A DNA stretch of 64,000 nt from Nitrospirota bacterium (GTDB lineage Bacteria > Nitrospirota > Nitrospiria > SBBL01 > JAADHI01): positions 1 to 64,000 of the forward strand of contig JAJDBX010000013.1 in NCBI GenBank assembly GCA_029261135.1. Reading direction: 5' to 3'. Under the pieces are notes generated by a model. It was not told the origin of the DNA and searched no databases. It saw nothing but the letters and a program-made list of their open reading frames with translations. Positions 43,993-53,329 of the stretch are shown piece after piece (within the stretch, counting starts at the first letter, position 1; every line of letters starts with the position of its first letter). The translations under genes and the position numbers were made by a program.

Positions 43993-44864
43993 AGGCATTC
44001 GTTTTTGCCAATGACCAAAATCCGACACAAGAGATTAACGGCTTGAGTTATGCCTATCTTCCACTTGAAGGTCGCCCCATACTACTCTACGTCTTGATGG
44101 CCTTGGATCGTGTTTCTGATATTGAAGAAATTACTGTTGTTGGGTCTCAGAAAAAGATCATGCGGGTGATTGAATCGGTGATGTTTGAGATGCCCTTTCA
44201 AAAGACAATTGCTGTTTTGGAACAAAAACCCACTTTATTTGAAAGTATGGCGGATGTGAACAAAGATCGGGGAGACGGACTTGAAATGCTTTCAGAACCT
44301 GCGCTCTTTTTACCAGGAAATATCCCCTACCTGACCTCAGCCGAAATTTCGACTTTTATTGCCGCATCGGATATGAGAAAATCTGATGTTTGTCTTTCAA
44401 TCGCCTCAAAAAATGCCCTCAAATTTTTCGCTCAAAAAGAAGTCACTCGCCAAAATTCCCCCTCATCAAGTCAGACTGTTCGCCTTGGGAATCTTTTAAT
44501 TGCACGAAGCGAGTCGCTTTTCAAAAATATCGTCTTGAAAACCTTTTATGAACATTTAAAAGAATCAAGCTATGATGCAAAAACATTGGAAGGTTTCTTT
44601 AAATACCCAGGATTTAATGATGAAAGCAAGGCTCAAAAACCTTCCCTGTCTGATCTTGAAGAAAACCTGTCACAATACCTAAACTTAGACTTTAAGTTTT
44701 CTGAGACAGTGACCGCTGGAAATACCTTTGCTGTACGTGATCATAATGCCTATCAATTTGTACAAAGGCAATTTAGTGACTGGCGGGAACAGATTATCGA
44801 ACTCAAAAGTGAGGACGGGGAACAAATTTGTTCGATTTCAGGAACCATCTGCGATTCCAGATAA
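43989..44864 (+). CDS. MobA-like nucleotidyltransferase-fold protein, probably inactive
   Basis: The 291-residue protein has the outline of the MobA/NTP-transferase fold: a first strand AFVFAND, then YLPLEGRPILLYVLMALDRVSDIEEITVVG (read in parts), and LFLPGNIPYLTSAEI at the position where active enzymes have GDxPxL. The usual glycine-rich GxxxRM loop is absent, and the metal-binding Asp appears as Asn in PGNIP. It is thus likely non-catalytic. The C-terminal 150 residues match nothing I recognise. Its ATG overlaps the stop of the GyrA-like gene (ATGA), so the two are made together. Confidence 0.65.
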   Translation: MKAFVFANDQNPTQEINGLSYAYLPLEGRPILLYVLMALDRVSDIEEITVVGSQKKIMRVIESVMFEMPFQKTIAVLEQKPTLFESMADVNKDRGDGLEMLSEPALFLPGNIPYLTSAEISTFIAASDMRKSDVCLSIASKNALKFFAQKEVTRQNSPSSSQTVRLGNLLIARSESLFKNIVLKTFYEHLKESSYDAKTLEGFFKYPGFNDESKAQKPSLSDLEENLSQYLNLDFKFSETVTAGNTFAVRDHNAYQFVQRQFSDWREQIIELKSEDGEQICSISGTICDSR

Positions 44865-44867
44865 GCT

Positions 44868-46151
44868 TTAGGGGAATAGACCGCGGGCAAGCTTGGCTTT
44901 CGCAATTTTTTGGACAGAAAGCATTAAAGCCGCCAAACGCATATCCACCTTTTCGGTCAAAGAAAGCTGAAGTACGTTGTTAAAAGCCGAGCACACAATC
45001 TCACGCAAGCGCTCATTGATTTCCTGCTCTTTCCAAAAAAAGTTTTGTAAACCCTGAACCCACTCAAAGTATGAAACAGTAACCCCTCCCGCATTCGCTA
45101 AGATATCAGGGATAAGGAATAAACCCCGATCCTGTAATATTTTGTCGGCGGCAAGTGTGGTGGGACCATTCGCAGCTTCGGCGAGAATTTTACAAGAGAT
45201 CCGTTCTGCGTTATCGCGTGTAATTTGTTCTGAAAGGGCTGCAGGCACCAGCACATCACAAGTCAGTTCTAATAGATCTTTGTTGCCAATAGGCTCACTT
45301 TCTGTAAAACCCTCAACAAATTGCGTCTTTTCAACATGGGCTCGTAAGGCAATAATATCCAATCCGTTCGGATTGTAGATGCCAGACTTCACATCACTCA
45401 CAGCGATCACCTGACAACCTTCTTCATCTATAATCTGTGCAGTATTTGCACCCACATTTCCAAAACCCTGAATAACAATTTTTTTCCCTTCAGGTGTCAT
45501 TTTAAGGTGACGCATCGCTTCCATGATGCAAAAAACAACACCCCGCCCCGTCGCTTCAGTTCGACCGAGCGACCCCCCGATGTTAATAGGTTTCCCCGTC
45601 ACGATTCCCGGGATGGAGTAGCCTTTAAACTGACTGTACGTGTCCATCATCCAGGCCATAATCTGCTCATTGGTGCCGATATCAGGCGCAGGCACATCCA
45701 TCTCTGGCCCAATAAACCGGATGATTTCAGCAGTAAATCGTCGCGTTAATCGCTGGAGTTCATTACGGGAAAGGGCATGTGGGTCACAACGGACACCGCC
45801 CTTGGCGCCCCCAAAGGGCAAACCCATCAAGGCACATTTCCAGGTCATCCACATGGCCAATGCAGAAACCTCACCTAAGTTGACATCAGGATGGAAACGA
45901 ATGCCTCCCTTAGAAGGACCCAAAGTTGTGTCGTGGTGAACCCGGTAACCGTGAAACACTTCGACGCTGGCATCATCCAAGCGAATGGGAATATTGACCA
46001 TGATCGCGCGTTTGGGATCCGTGAAGCGTTTTCTTAAATTGGGATCGAGTGAAAGTTTATCTGCGGCCTGTTCAAATTGTGCGAGGGCCATTTTGTAAAT
46101 GGGGGTAAAGTATTCAGGATTATCTCGATGTTCGTTTCGACGCGGGGTCAT
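44868..46151 (-). CDS. gdhA: Glutamate dehydrogenase
   Basis: The 427-residue enzyme has the Glu/Leu/Phe/Val dehydrogenase pattern: HHDTTLGPSKGGIRFHPDV, GLPFGGAKGGVRCDP with the catalytic Lys, PAPDIGTNEQIMAWMMD, and the nucleotide-binding IVIQGFGNVGANTA. It interconverts glutamate and 2-oxoglutarate in the cytoplasm, linking nitrogen and central carbon metabolism. The TTG at 46160 is a possible alternative start; ATG 46151 gives the usual N-terminus. Convergent with the MobA-like gene, three bases apart. Confidence 0.93.
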   Translation of the reverse strand: MTPRRNEHRDNPEYFTPIYKMALAQFEQAADKLSLDPNLRKRFTDPKRAIMVNIPIRLDDASVEVFHGYRVHHDTTLGPSKGGIRFHPDVNLGEVSALAMWMTWKCALMGLPFGGAKGGVRCDPHALSRNELQRLTRRFTAEIIRFIGPEMDVPAPDIGTNEQIMAWMMDTYSQFKGYSIPGIVTGKPINIGGSLGRTEATGRGVVFCIMEAMRHLKMTPEGKKIVIQGFGNVGANTAQIIDEEGCQVIAVSDVKSGIYNPNGLDIIALRAHVEKTQFVEGFTESEPIGNKDLLELTCDVLVPAALSEQITRDNAERISCKILAEAANGPTTLAADKILQDRGLFLIPDILANAGGVTVSYFEWVQGLQNFFWKEQEINERLREIVCSAFNNVLQLSLTEKVDMRLAALMLSVQKIAKAKLARGLFP

Positions 46152-46271
46152 CTCTTTCAAAGCCCATTAAAAGATAAACTGTCTTTGACTATTCTAGCAG
46201 AAATTTTAAAATGAGTGCGGTACTCGGTTTAAATCGCCAAGATGAGATCTATTTTGTTGGAGATATTTCAT

Positions 46272-47075
46272 TTATTCAGAAAAAAAACGAGGAAGGTCAC
46301 GAACTGCAATCATTCCAATTAAATCACGAACCGAAAGCACTCCAATGATTTCACCCCCTTCACTCACACCCAGGTGGCGAATCCCTTTTGTTTCCATTAG
46401 TTCTGTTGCATCTTGGACTGAGGCATTGATGTCGATATCGATAATCGGGGTGTTCATAATCACGCCGACAGGCACATCAGAAGCTTTTAGGCCATATCCA
46501 ATCACTTTCCTAACCAAGTCGGCCTCTGTCACAATACCCGTAAAAACCTCTTCTTGCATGACGAATAAACAACCAATTTTTTCCGAAGTCATTTTATGAG
46601 CTGCTTGACTCACCGTCGCAGAAGCATTAATTGTTTTCACATCCCGATGTGTCAGCGCTGTTAGAGGTTTAATCACGTCCTCAGCATCTTCCATCGGTCC
46701 TTTCACCACAGACAAGAAAAACCGCACAATATCACGAACAGAAATCATCCCAATCACTTCCCCGTTTTCGGTGACCGCGAGATGACGAATTTGGTTAAAG
46801 TACATCAAGTGATTTGCATCCATGGCCGATTTTTCGATATCAACATCGATCAAAGGATGAGTCATCACCAATTCAACGGAGGTGTCGAGGGCCATACTCG
46901 TAGGAAAAACCTTTCGGACAAGATCACTGTCGGTCACAATACCCACGACCTTTCCTTCTATTTCAACAAATACGGATCCGATTTTCCGGTCTCGCATGAT
47001 GGACCCGGCTTCCTGTATTGTTGATTTTGAAGGAATCTTAATAATTTCCCGATGAACCAAACGACTGACAGACAT
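46272..47075 (-). CDS. Protein with four CBS domains
   Basis: The 267-residue protein consists of two Bateman pairs. Each CBS unit shows the pattern IGSVFVEIEGKVVGIVTDSDLVR or IRHLAVTENGEVIGMISVRDIV. CBS pairs bind adenine nucleotides and often report energy state to partner enzymes. Start at ATG 47075 has AAGGAG seven bases upstream; the open frame continues to 47453 but would overlap the divergent fadD gene. It is encoded back-to-back with the beta-oxidation operon, which could make acyl-CoA metabolism its target; that is inference only. Confidence 0.87.
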   Translation of the reverse strand: MSVSRLVHREIIKIPSKSTIQEAGSIMRDRKIGSVFVEIEGKVVGIVTDSDLVRKVFPTSMALDTSVELVMTHPLIDVDIEKSAMDANHLMYFNQIRHLAVTENGEVIGMISVRDIVRFFLSVVKGPMEDAEDVIKPLTALTHRDVKTINASATVSQAAHKMTSEKIGCLFVMQEEVFTGIVTEADLVRKVIGYGLKASDVPVGVIMNTPIIDIDINASVQDATELMETKGIRHLGVSEGGEIIGVLSVRDLIGMIAVRDLPRFFSE

Positions 47076-47166
47076 ATTCAGCTCCTTTTTAATATGAACG
47101 ACCAACGAAGCTATTCGAATGGTATCCAAATTATCCATAACTGTCAATTCTTTCAGGGGCTTAAGA

Positions 47167-47195
47167 TTGACTTTGATGGGTTTGTTCGGTACATT
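47167..47195 (+). promoter_or_regulatory. Sigma70-type promoter for the beta-oxidation operon
   Basis: TTGACT at 47167-47172 and TACATT at 47190-47195 are spaced by 17 bases, matching five and four of six consensus bases. The transcript would have a leader of about 60 bases before fadD. No FadR or PsrA operator is recognised; ATTCGAAT at 47112-47119 is a short palindrome between the divergent genes. Confidence 0.35.
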
Positions 47196-47263
47196 AATAT
47201 TCAATATCTGTATCCGTTTGCTTGATTTCTTGCGATGAACTTTTCCCATGTTGAGGAGGTCTA

Positions 47264-48943
47264 ATGGAACGGCCTTGGTTGTCGTCCTATGAACCCAAAG
47301 TCCCTGAATCAATCGAATATCCAAATGTCCCACTCTGCCAATTTTTAAGCGATTCAGCCAAACGTTACCCTGAAAAAGATGCGCTTTCTTTCTATGGCAA
47401 TCGGACAAGCTATCGTGTGCTTTTAGAACAAGCAAATCGGTTTGCAAACGCACTTATCGGGCTTGGGGTTAAAAAAGGTGATCGGGTCGCGATCATGCTT
47501 CCCAATATCCCTCAATGCGTTGTCGCCTACTACGGGGCTTTAAAAATGGGTGCGGTAGTTGTCATGACCAATCCCCTGTATTTGGATCGGGAGATCCAAA
47601 TACAGATGTCAGATTCTGGCGCTGAAACCATCGTAGCACTCGATTTTTTTTATCCACGCATTGAACCCGTTCTCAAGAAAACCCCGCTCAAAAATATCAT
47701 TCTGACCTCTGTTCGGGATGCACTTCCCTGGCTCTTATCCCTCCTTTACCCCCTAAAAGCATGGAAAGAAGGACAGTGGCTTAAGATACGAAAAGTGCCC
47801 CCTATTTATGACATGAAATCCTTGATGGCCTCAGCCGCATCCTCCCCGCCTGCTCAAAAAGTGACATCCTCTGACCTTGCGCTGTTGCAATATACCGGCG
47901 GGACAACCGGGACACCGAAAGGCGTCATGCTCACTCATCGGAACCTCGTTGTGAATGCAATTCAATGTCGGCATTGGATGCCTTCTCTTCAAGAAGGGAA
48001 GGAACGCTTCCTCGCAGTGATTCCATTTTTTCATGTTTACGGAATGTCCGCTTGTATGAATATGGCCATTTTTCTTTCTTCAACCCTTATTTTGCAAGCA
48101 CGCTTTGTGACCAAAGATGTTCTCAAAGCCATACATAAAATGCACCCCACCATTTTTATGGGCGTACAAGCCATGTATGTGGCCATTAACAACTTTCCAA
48201 ACTTGAAAGATTATGATCTTTCGTCTATTAAGGCCTGTATTTCCGGTGCGGGGCCACTTCACCAGGAAGTCCAACATCAATTTGAAAAGAATACCGGCGG
48301 AAAACTCGTTGAAGGATACGGACTCTCTGAGGCCTCTCCTGTGACGCATGCCAATCCCATTGATGGACAACGAAATGCCGGATCCATCGGCCTTCCTGTT
48401 TCAGATACGCTTGCAAAAATTGTCGATATAGAAAACACAGATAAAATATTAAATATTGGTGAAGTGGGTGAACTTGTGGTCAAAGGACCCCAGATCATGA
48501 AAGGGTATTGGCAACAAGAAGAAGAAACCGCCCATGTCTTAAAAGACGGCTGGCTCCATACCGGGGATATGGCACGGATGGATGAAGAAGGATTTTTTTA
48601 TATCGTGGATCGTAAAAAAGACATGATCAAAACAAAAGGGGAAAATGTATATCCGCGTGAAGTTGAAGAGGTGCTCTTTCAATTCTCCAAAGTACAGGAT
48701 GCGGTTGTTGTGGGTCTTCCCGATCAGTTTTCCGGAGAAATCATAAAAGCGTACATCGTACTTAAAACAAATACTTCGGCAACAGAAGCAGACATATTAA
48801 ACTTCTGCAAAGATAAACTTGCTTCATTTAAAGTACCTAAAACGATTGAATTCCGGACAGAACTACCGAAAACTATCATCGGGAAAGTTTTAAGACGGGT
48901 CCTTCTCAATGAAGAGATGAAAAAATTAGAAGAGGTCGCATGA
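47264..48943 (+). CDS. fadD: Long-chain fatty-acid CoA ligase
   Basis: The 559-residue enzyme has the ATP/AMP-binding motif QYTGGTTGTPKGVMLTHRN, YGLSEASPVTH, GWLHTGDMARMDEEGFFYIVDRKKD and the C-terminal GKVLRR lysine region. It activates fatty acids to acyl-CoA with ATP, the entry step of beta-oxidation, at the inner face of the membrane. GAGGAGG lies before ATG 47264. First gene of an eight-gene operon. Its stop overlaps the thiolase start (ATGA). Confidence 0.93.
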   Translation: MERPWLSSYEPKVPESIEYPNVPLCQFLSDSAKRYPEKDALSFYGNRTSYRVLLEQANRFANALIGLGVKKGDRVAIMLPNIPQCVVAYYGALKMGAVVVMTNPLYLDREIQIQMSDSGAETIVALDFFYPRIEPVLKKTPLKNIILTSVRDALPWLLSLLYPLKAWKEGQWLKIRKVPPIYDMKSLMASAASSPPAQKVTSSDLALLQYTGGTTGTPKGVMLTHRNLVVNAIQCRHWMPSLQEGKERFLAVIPFFHVYGMSACMNMAIFLSSTLILQARFVTKDVLKAIHKMHPTIFMGVQAMYVAINNFPNLKDYDLSSIKACISGAGPLHQEVQHQFEKNTGGKLVEGYGLSEASPVTHANPIDGQRNAGSIGLPVSDTLAKIVDIENTDKILNIGEVGELVVKGPQIMKGYWQQEEETAHVLKDGWLHTGDMARMDEEGFFYIVDRKKDMIKTKGENVYPREVEEVLFQFSKVQDAVVVGLPDQFSGEIIKAYIVLKTNTSATEADILNFCKDKLASFKVPKTIEFRTELPKTIIGKVLRRVLLNEEMKKLEEVA

Positions 48944-50130
48944 AAGAGATCGCAATTATTGAAGGCGTTCGGACGCCAGTTGGAAATTTAGGTGGGGCAC
49001 TAAAAGAGATCACAAATCAAAAAATGGGAGAATTGGTGGTGAGAGAGGTTCTCAAACGTGCCGATATCGATCCCGCACTTGTTGAGGAAGTCATCTTTGG
49101 TTGTGTGGGACAATATAGTGATGCGACCAACCTTTCCCGCGTCATTATGCTCATGGCCGGGCTCCCCATTACGACACCTGCATATACCGTTGCCCGGAAT
49201 TGTGCTTCCGGAATGCAGGCCATTGTGAATGCCTGTCAAAACATCCTCTCTGAAGATGCGGATCTTCAGATTGCGGGTGGGGTTGAAAATATGAGCCTTG
49301 CCCCCTATGTTTCTCGAGATATGCGCTTTGGTGCACGTTTGAAACATTCGCAAATGATTGACTCAATCTGGGAAGGACTCACCGATGGTTTCTGCGGCCA
49401 AATTATGGGCAACACAGCAGAAAACCTGGCCGAAGAATTTGACATCTCCCGTCAGGAACAAGACAAATATGCCGTCGAAAGTCACAAACGTGCTTTTCGC
49501 GCTACGCGTGAAGGGAAACTCCGGGAAGAGATTGTCCCTGTTTCGATTCCCAAAAAAGTGGCAGGCAAGGAAGTCACCCCCGAAGTATTTGCCCAAGATG
49601 AAGGGCCCAATATCGCACTGACAGAACAAATCCTTTCCCTCTACCCAACAATCTTCAAAGAAGGCGGATCTGTCACACCGGGTAACGCCTGTCCCATTAG
49701 CGATGGGGCTGCCGCAATTGTGATCATGTCTGCCGAAAAAGCAAAAACACTTGGGAAAGAACCGCTGGGTTATGTGCGCGGATATGCTTCTGTTGGCGTT
49801 GAACCCTCACGAATGGGCATCGGGCCGACAGCTGCCATTCCAAAAGCACTCCAAAAAGCAAAATGTGCCCTTTCAGACATCGAACTGATCGAAGTCAATG
49901 AAGCCTTTGCCGTCCAATACCTTGCGGTTGAGAGGGAGTTGGGCTTAAATAGAGAGATCACCAATGTGAATGGCGGCGCAATCGCCCTGGGACATCCCGT
50001 CGGTATGAGCGGAACGCGTCTCGTTATTACGCTTTTAAAAGAAATGAAAAGAAGAAATCTCAGTTTGGGCGTCGCCTCGCTTTGTGTAGGTGGAGGGCTC
50101 GGATCTGCTATGGTACTTGAAAGAAAATAG
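48940..50130 (+). CDS. fadA: Acetyl-CoA acyltransferase (thiolase, FadA/AtoB type)
   Basis: The 396-residue thiolase has the nucleophilic Cys in ARNCASGMQAIVNA (near residue 90), NVNGGAIALGHPVGMSGTR with the catalytic His, and CVGGGLGSAMV with the second Cys. It releases acetyl-CoA in the last step of each beta-oxidation round. Start ATG overlaps the fadD stop by four bases. The next gene follows after eight bases. Confidence 0.92.
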   Translation: MKEIAIIEGVRTPVGNLGGALKEITNQKMGELVVREVLKRADIDPALVEEVIFGCVGQYSDATNLSRVIMLMAGLPITTPAYTVARNCASGMQAIVNACQNILSEDADLQIAGGVENMSLAPYVSRDMRFGARLKHSQMIDSIWEGLTDGFCGQIMGNTAENLAEEFDISRQEQDKYAVESHKRAFRATREGKLREEIVPVSIPKKVAGKEVTPEVFAQDEGPNIALTEQILSLYPTIFKEGGSVTPGNACPISDGAAAIVIMSAEKAKTLGKEPLGYVRGYASVGVEPSRMGIGPTAAIPKALQKAKCALSDIELIEVNEAFAVQYLAVERELGLNREITNVNGGAIALGHPVGMSGTRLVITLLKEMKRRNLSLGVASLCVGGGLGSAMVLERK

Positions 50131-50138
50131 GAGAAACG

Positions 50139-51347
50139 ATGTATATTTATAAAGCTGCTGTGATTGGCGCAGGCACGATGGGCGCAGGAATTGCCCAAGT
50201 CATTACTTATTCCGGTCTCCCCGTCATTTTAAGGGATATGAATCAAGAAGCCGTTGATCGTGGTCTTGCAACCGTTCGTAAAATCTATCAAAACCGGGTC
50301 GATAAAGGGAAAATGACTGAATCTGAAATGGAACAGAAGATGGCCCTGGTTTCTGGGGCAACAGACAATTCCGGTTTCTCAGATGTGGATATCGTCATTG
50401 AAGCGATTTATGAAGATATCGCTGTAAAACAAAAACTATTCCAGGAACTCGAATCGGTTTGTCCTGAAGGATGCATTTTTGCCAGCAATACCTCTTCCCT
50501 GCCCATTTCAGCCATCGCCTCAGCCACAAAAAAACCGGACAAAGTGATTGGCATGCATTTTTTTAATCCCGCACCCGTCATGAAACTCATTGAAGTCATC
50601 CCCGGATTGGGGACTTCGGACGAAACCATTGACGACGTGGTTTTATTTTCTGAAAGTCTTCGAAAGATTCCCATTCGCGTACAAGAATGTGCGGGATTCC
50701 TGGTGAATCGACTTTTAATGCCCTACTTAAATGAAGCGGCAATTGCACTGCAAGAAGGGGCGGAACCCGCAAAATCCATTGATGCGGCGCTTGTCGATTT
50801 CGGGATGCCCATGGGCCCTTTAACCTTATTTGACATGGTCGGCATTGATGTTTCAGTCAAGGTCTCGGACATCCTTCATGATGCGTACGGCCCACGCGCA
50901 ACAGCCGCCGCCATTCTTCGTGAACTCGAAAAAGCAAACAGACTCGGGACAAAAAATGGCGCGGGGTTTTATGAATATGATGATGAAAAGAGAGAAGACC
51001 TCCAAATCTTGATTGATAAGGTAGAAAATAAAGGCGTTGAAAAGTCTGAATTTTCAGCAAACAGACTGATCATGCCCATGATCAATGAGGCCGTCATCTC
51101 TCTACAGGAGGGGGTTGCTTCTGCAGAGGATATCGACATCGCCATGATGGCCGGCACGGGGTTTCCACAAGATAAAGGGGGGCCGCTTCATTATGCCGAT
51201 CAAATCGGGGTCGATGTCGTTTTATCCGAACTTGAATCCCTCACAAAAGCACACGGAGAGCGCTTCTGGCCCGCCCCGATGCTCAAGCGAATGGTACTGG
51301 GCGGGTATCTGGGGGAAAAGGCCGGAAAAGGCTTTTTCCATTATTAA
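50139..51347 (+). CDS. 3-hydroxyacyl-CoA dehydrogenase with two C-terminal domains
   Basis: The 402-residue protein has the NAD-binding start IGAGTMGAGIAQVITYSG, the FASNTSSLPISAIA segment, and GMHFFNPAPVMKLIEVIPG with the catalytic His. Two copies of the C-terminal helical domain follow (GFLVNRLLMPYLNEA near 190 and ANRLIMPMINEAV near 305). This matches the dehydrogenase half of FadB, encoded separately from the hydratase, which is the next gene. AGGAGAAACG precedes the ATG. Confidence 0.92.
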   Translation: MYIYKAAVIGAGTMGAGIAQVITYSGLPVILRDMNQEAVDRGLATVRKIYQNRVDKGKMTESEMEQKMALVSGATDNSGFSDVDIVIEAIYEDIAVKQKLFQELESVCPEGCIFASNTSSLPISAIASATKKPDKVIGMHFFNPAPVMKLIEVIPGLGTSDETIDDVVLFSESLRKIPIRVQECAGFLVNRLLMPYLNEAAIALQEGAEPAKSIDAALVDFGMPMGPLTLFDMVGIDVSVKVSDILHDAYGPRATAAAILRELEKANRLGTKNGAGFYEYDDEKREDLQILIDKVENKGVEKSEFSANRLIMPMINEAVISLQEGVASAEDIDIAMMAGTGFPQDKGGPLHYADQIGVDVVLSELESLTKAHGERFWPAPMLKRMVLGGYLGEKAGKGFFHY

Positions 51348-51375
51348 TAGTTGCATCACCCATTAGGAGGCACCC

Positions 51376-52155
51376 TTGGCAGAACAACTGATAAACGTGA
51401 TAGAAGATGACGCGGTCGCAACCCTCACGATCAATAATCCCCCCAAAAATGTGCTGACCATCCCATTAATGGGTGAATTAGAAAAGTCCATTGATGAAAT
51501 TTCCAATAATCCTGCAATTAAAGCCGTCGTTATTACAGGCTCCGGGCCGCTTTTTATTGCCGGGGCCGATATCAAAGTCATTGCGTCAATCAAATCCACA
51601 GATGATGGCGAATCGCTTGCAAAAAAAGGGCAGGCCCTTTTTAACAAAATCGAGCAGATGCAAAAAGTCGTGCTCGCAGCTATCAACGGATATTGCCTCG
51701 GTGGCGGAATGGAATTGGCCATGGCTTGTCATATTCGCATTGCGGGTGATCGATCCCGGATGGGACAGCCTGAAATCAATCTCGGGATTATTCCTGGATT
51801 TGGTGGCACACAGCGGCTTCCGAGAATTGTGGGGCAAGCAAAGGCCATTGAACTCATTTTAAGTGGCGACATGATTAATGCCGAAGAAGCGAAGCGGATT
51901 GGCCTCGTAAATAAAGTGGTGCCAGAAGGAGAAGTCCTAAAGCAAGCAATGGGCATGGCGAAGAAACTCGCCTCAAAAAGCCGTTGTACCATTGAAGCCA
52001 TTCTCAAAGCCATAGAAGAAGGGATGAATGAACCGCTTTCAATCGGCTTGAGCCGGGAAGCGCAACTCTTTGGAGAAATTTGCCAGACAGAAGATATGAA
52101 AGAAGGGGTCACCGCATTCCTCGAAAAACGACAACCGAAGTTTCAAGATAAATAA
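51376..52155 (+). CDS. Enoyl-CoA hydratase
   Basis: The 259-residue crotonase-fold protein has VVITGSGPLFIAGADIK, the oxyanion-hole motif AINGYCLGGGMELAMACH and PEINLGIIPGFGGTQRLPR with the first catalytic Glu region. It hydrates trans-2-enoyl-CoA. The TTG at 51376 is preceded by GGAGG at a good distance and has no competing ATG. It supplies the hydratase activity missing from the upstream dehydrogenase. Confidence 0.92.
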   Translation: MAEQLINVIEDDAVATLTINNPPKNVLTIPLMGELEKSIDEISNNPAIKAVVITGSGPLFIAGADIKVIASIKSTDDGESLAKKGQALFNKIEQMQKVVLAAINGYCLGGGMELAMACHIRIAGDRSRMGQPEINLGIIPGFGGTQRLPRIVGQAKAIELILSGDMINAEEAKRIGLVNKVVPEGEVLKQAMGMAKKLASKSRCTIEAILKAIEEGMNEPLSIGLSREAQLFGEICQTEDMKEGVTAFLEKRQPKFQDK

Positions 52156-52166
52156 AAAGAGGACTT

Positions 52167-53327
52167 ATGGATTTTAATTTCACAGAAGAACAAACAATGC
52201 TCCGCGACATGGTTCGGAAATTTGTGGATAAGGAGATCAAGCCGCTCGCACAACAGATTGACAAAGAACACAATGTCGATCTCGTCAAATCAATATTCAA
52301 AAAAGGATCTGCGCTTGGCCTTTACGGTACCCCCTTTCCTGAAGCCTACGGCGGCTCCGGCATGGGTGAAACGGGCTACGCCATTCTAATTGAAGAACTC
52401 TCACGCGGCTGCGCCTCGACCAGTGTCACCATCGGCGCACATATCGGTCTGGCAGGCATGTCCATCCTCATTGGTGGAAACGAGGAACAAAAGAAAAAAT
52501 ACCTAAGCTCCATCGCATCCGGAGAAAAAATGGGCGCTTATGCCCTCACAGAACCCGGTGCGGGTTCTGATGCGGCCAGCTTGCAACTTTCGGCAAAAGA
52601 AGAAGGCGACGATTATATTCTGAATGGCACTAAACTCTGGATTACCAATGGCGATATCGCAGACATCATTGTCGTTTATGGACTGACCAACCCTGAGCTC
52701 AAAGCCAGAGGCGGGATAACCGCATTTATTGTCGAAGCACCAAGCGCCGGTTTTTCGGCAAATCGCATCGAAGATAAAATGGGTCTGCGGGGTTCTGCCA
52801 CGGCCGAATTGGTGTTTGAAAACGTGCGTGTACCTAAAGAAAATGTATTGGGAAAAGTTGGAATGGGATTTGCGATTGCGATGGAAACACTCGACGAATC
52901 CCGGCTTTCATTGGCGGCCGCCTGCATCGGTGCAGCAAAAGAAGTGCTTTCCATGTCTGTCGATTTTTCGAAAAAACGCGTCGCATTTAAACAAGCCATT
53001 GCAAGCTTTCAGGCCATTCAATTTATGATTGCGGATATGTCGGCAGAAATTTATCAAATGGAATCCATTGTGTATCGCACAGCATGGCTCTATGACCAGG
53101 GGAAAAAGATCCCGAGAGAAGGTGCGATTTGCAAACTTTTCTGCTCCGAAGCCTTAGACCGTATTGTGGATAAAGCGGTACAAATTCACGGCGGGAACGG
53201 GTTTATGGGGGAACATCCCGTTGAACGATTCTATCGGGATTCGCGTGTCAATCGTATTTTTGAAGGCACCAGTGAGATCCAGCGCATGGTCATTGCAGAA
53301 GATGTCATCAAAAACGGGAGTGATTAA
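52167..53327 (+). CDS. Acyl-CoA dehydrogenase
   Basis: The 386-residue flavoprotein has YALTEPGAGSDAASLQL, the MGLRGSATAELVFENVRVP segment, and QIHGGNGFMGEHPVERFYRD with RIFEGTSEIQR containing the catalytic Glu. It makes the first oxidation of acyl-CoA and passes electrons to ETF, encoded by the next two genes. AGAGG precedes the ATG. The layout is of the short/medium-chain type, but chain length cannot be told. Confidence 0.93.
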   Translation: MDFNFTEEQTMLRDMVRKFVDKEIKPLAQQIDKEHNVDLVKSIFKKGSALGLYGTPFPEAYGGSGMGETGYAILIEELSRGCASTSVTIGAHIGLAGMSILIGGNEEQKKKYLSSIASGEKMGAYALTEPGAGSDAASLQLSAKEEGDDYILNGTKLWITNGDIADIIVVYGLTNPELKARGGITAFIVEAPSAGFSANRIEDKMGLRGSATAELVFENVRVPKENVLGKVGMGFAIAMETLDESRLSLAAACIGAAKEVLSMSVDFSKKRVAFKQAIASFQAIQFMIADMSAEIYQMESIVYRTAWLYDQGKKIPREGAICKLFCSEALDRIVDKAVQIHGGNGFMGEHPVERFYRDSRVNRIFEGTSEIQRMVIAEDVIKNGSD

Positions 53328-53329
53328 AC

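Noticed and set aside
47076-47453. N-terminal extension of the CBS protein
   Set aside because: It would overlap fadD on the other strand, and the ATG at 47075 has a strong ribosome site and starts directly before the first CBS domain.
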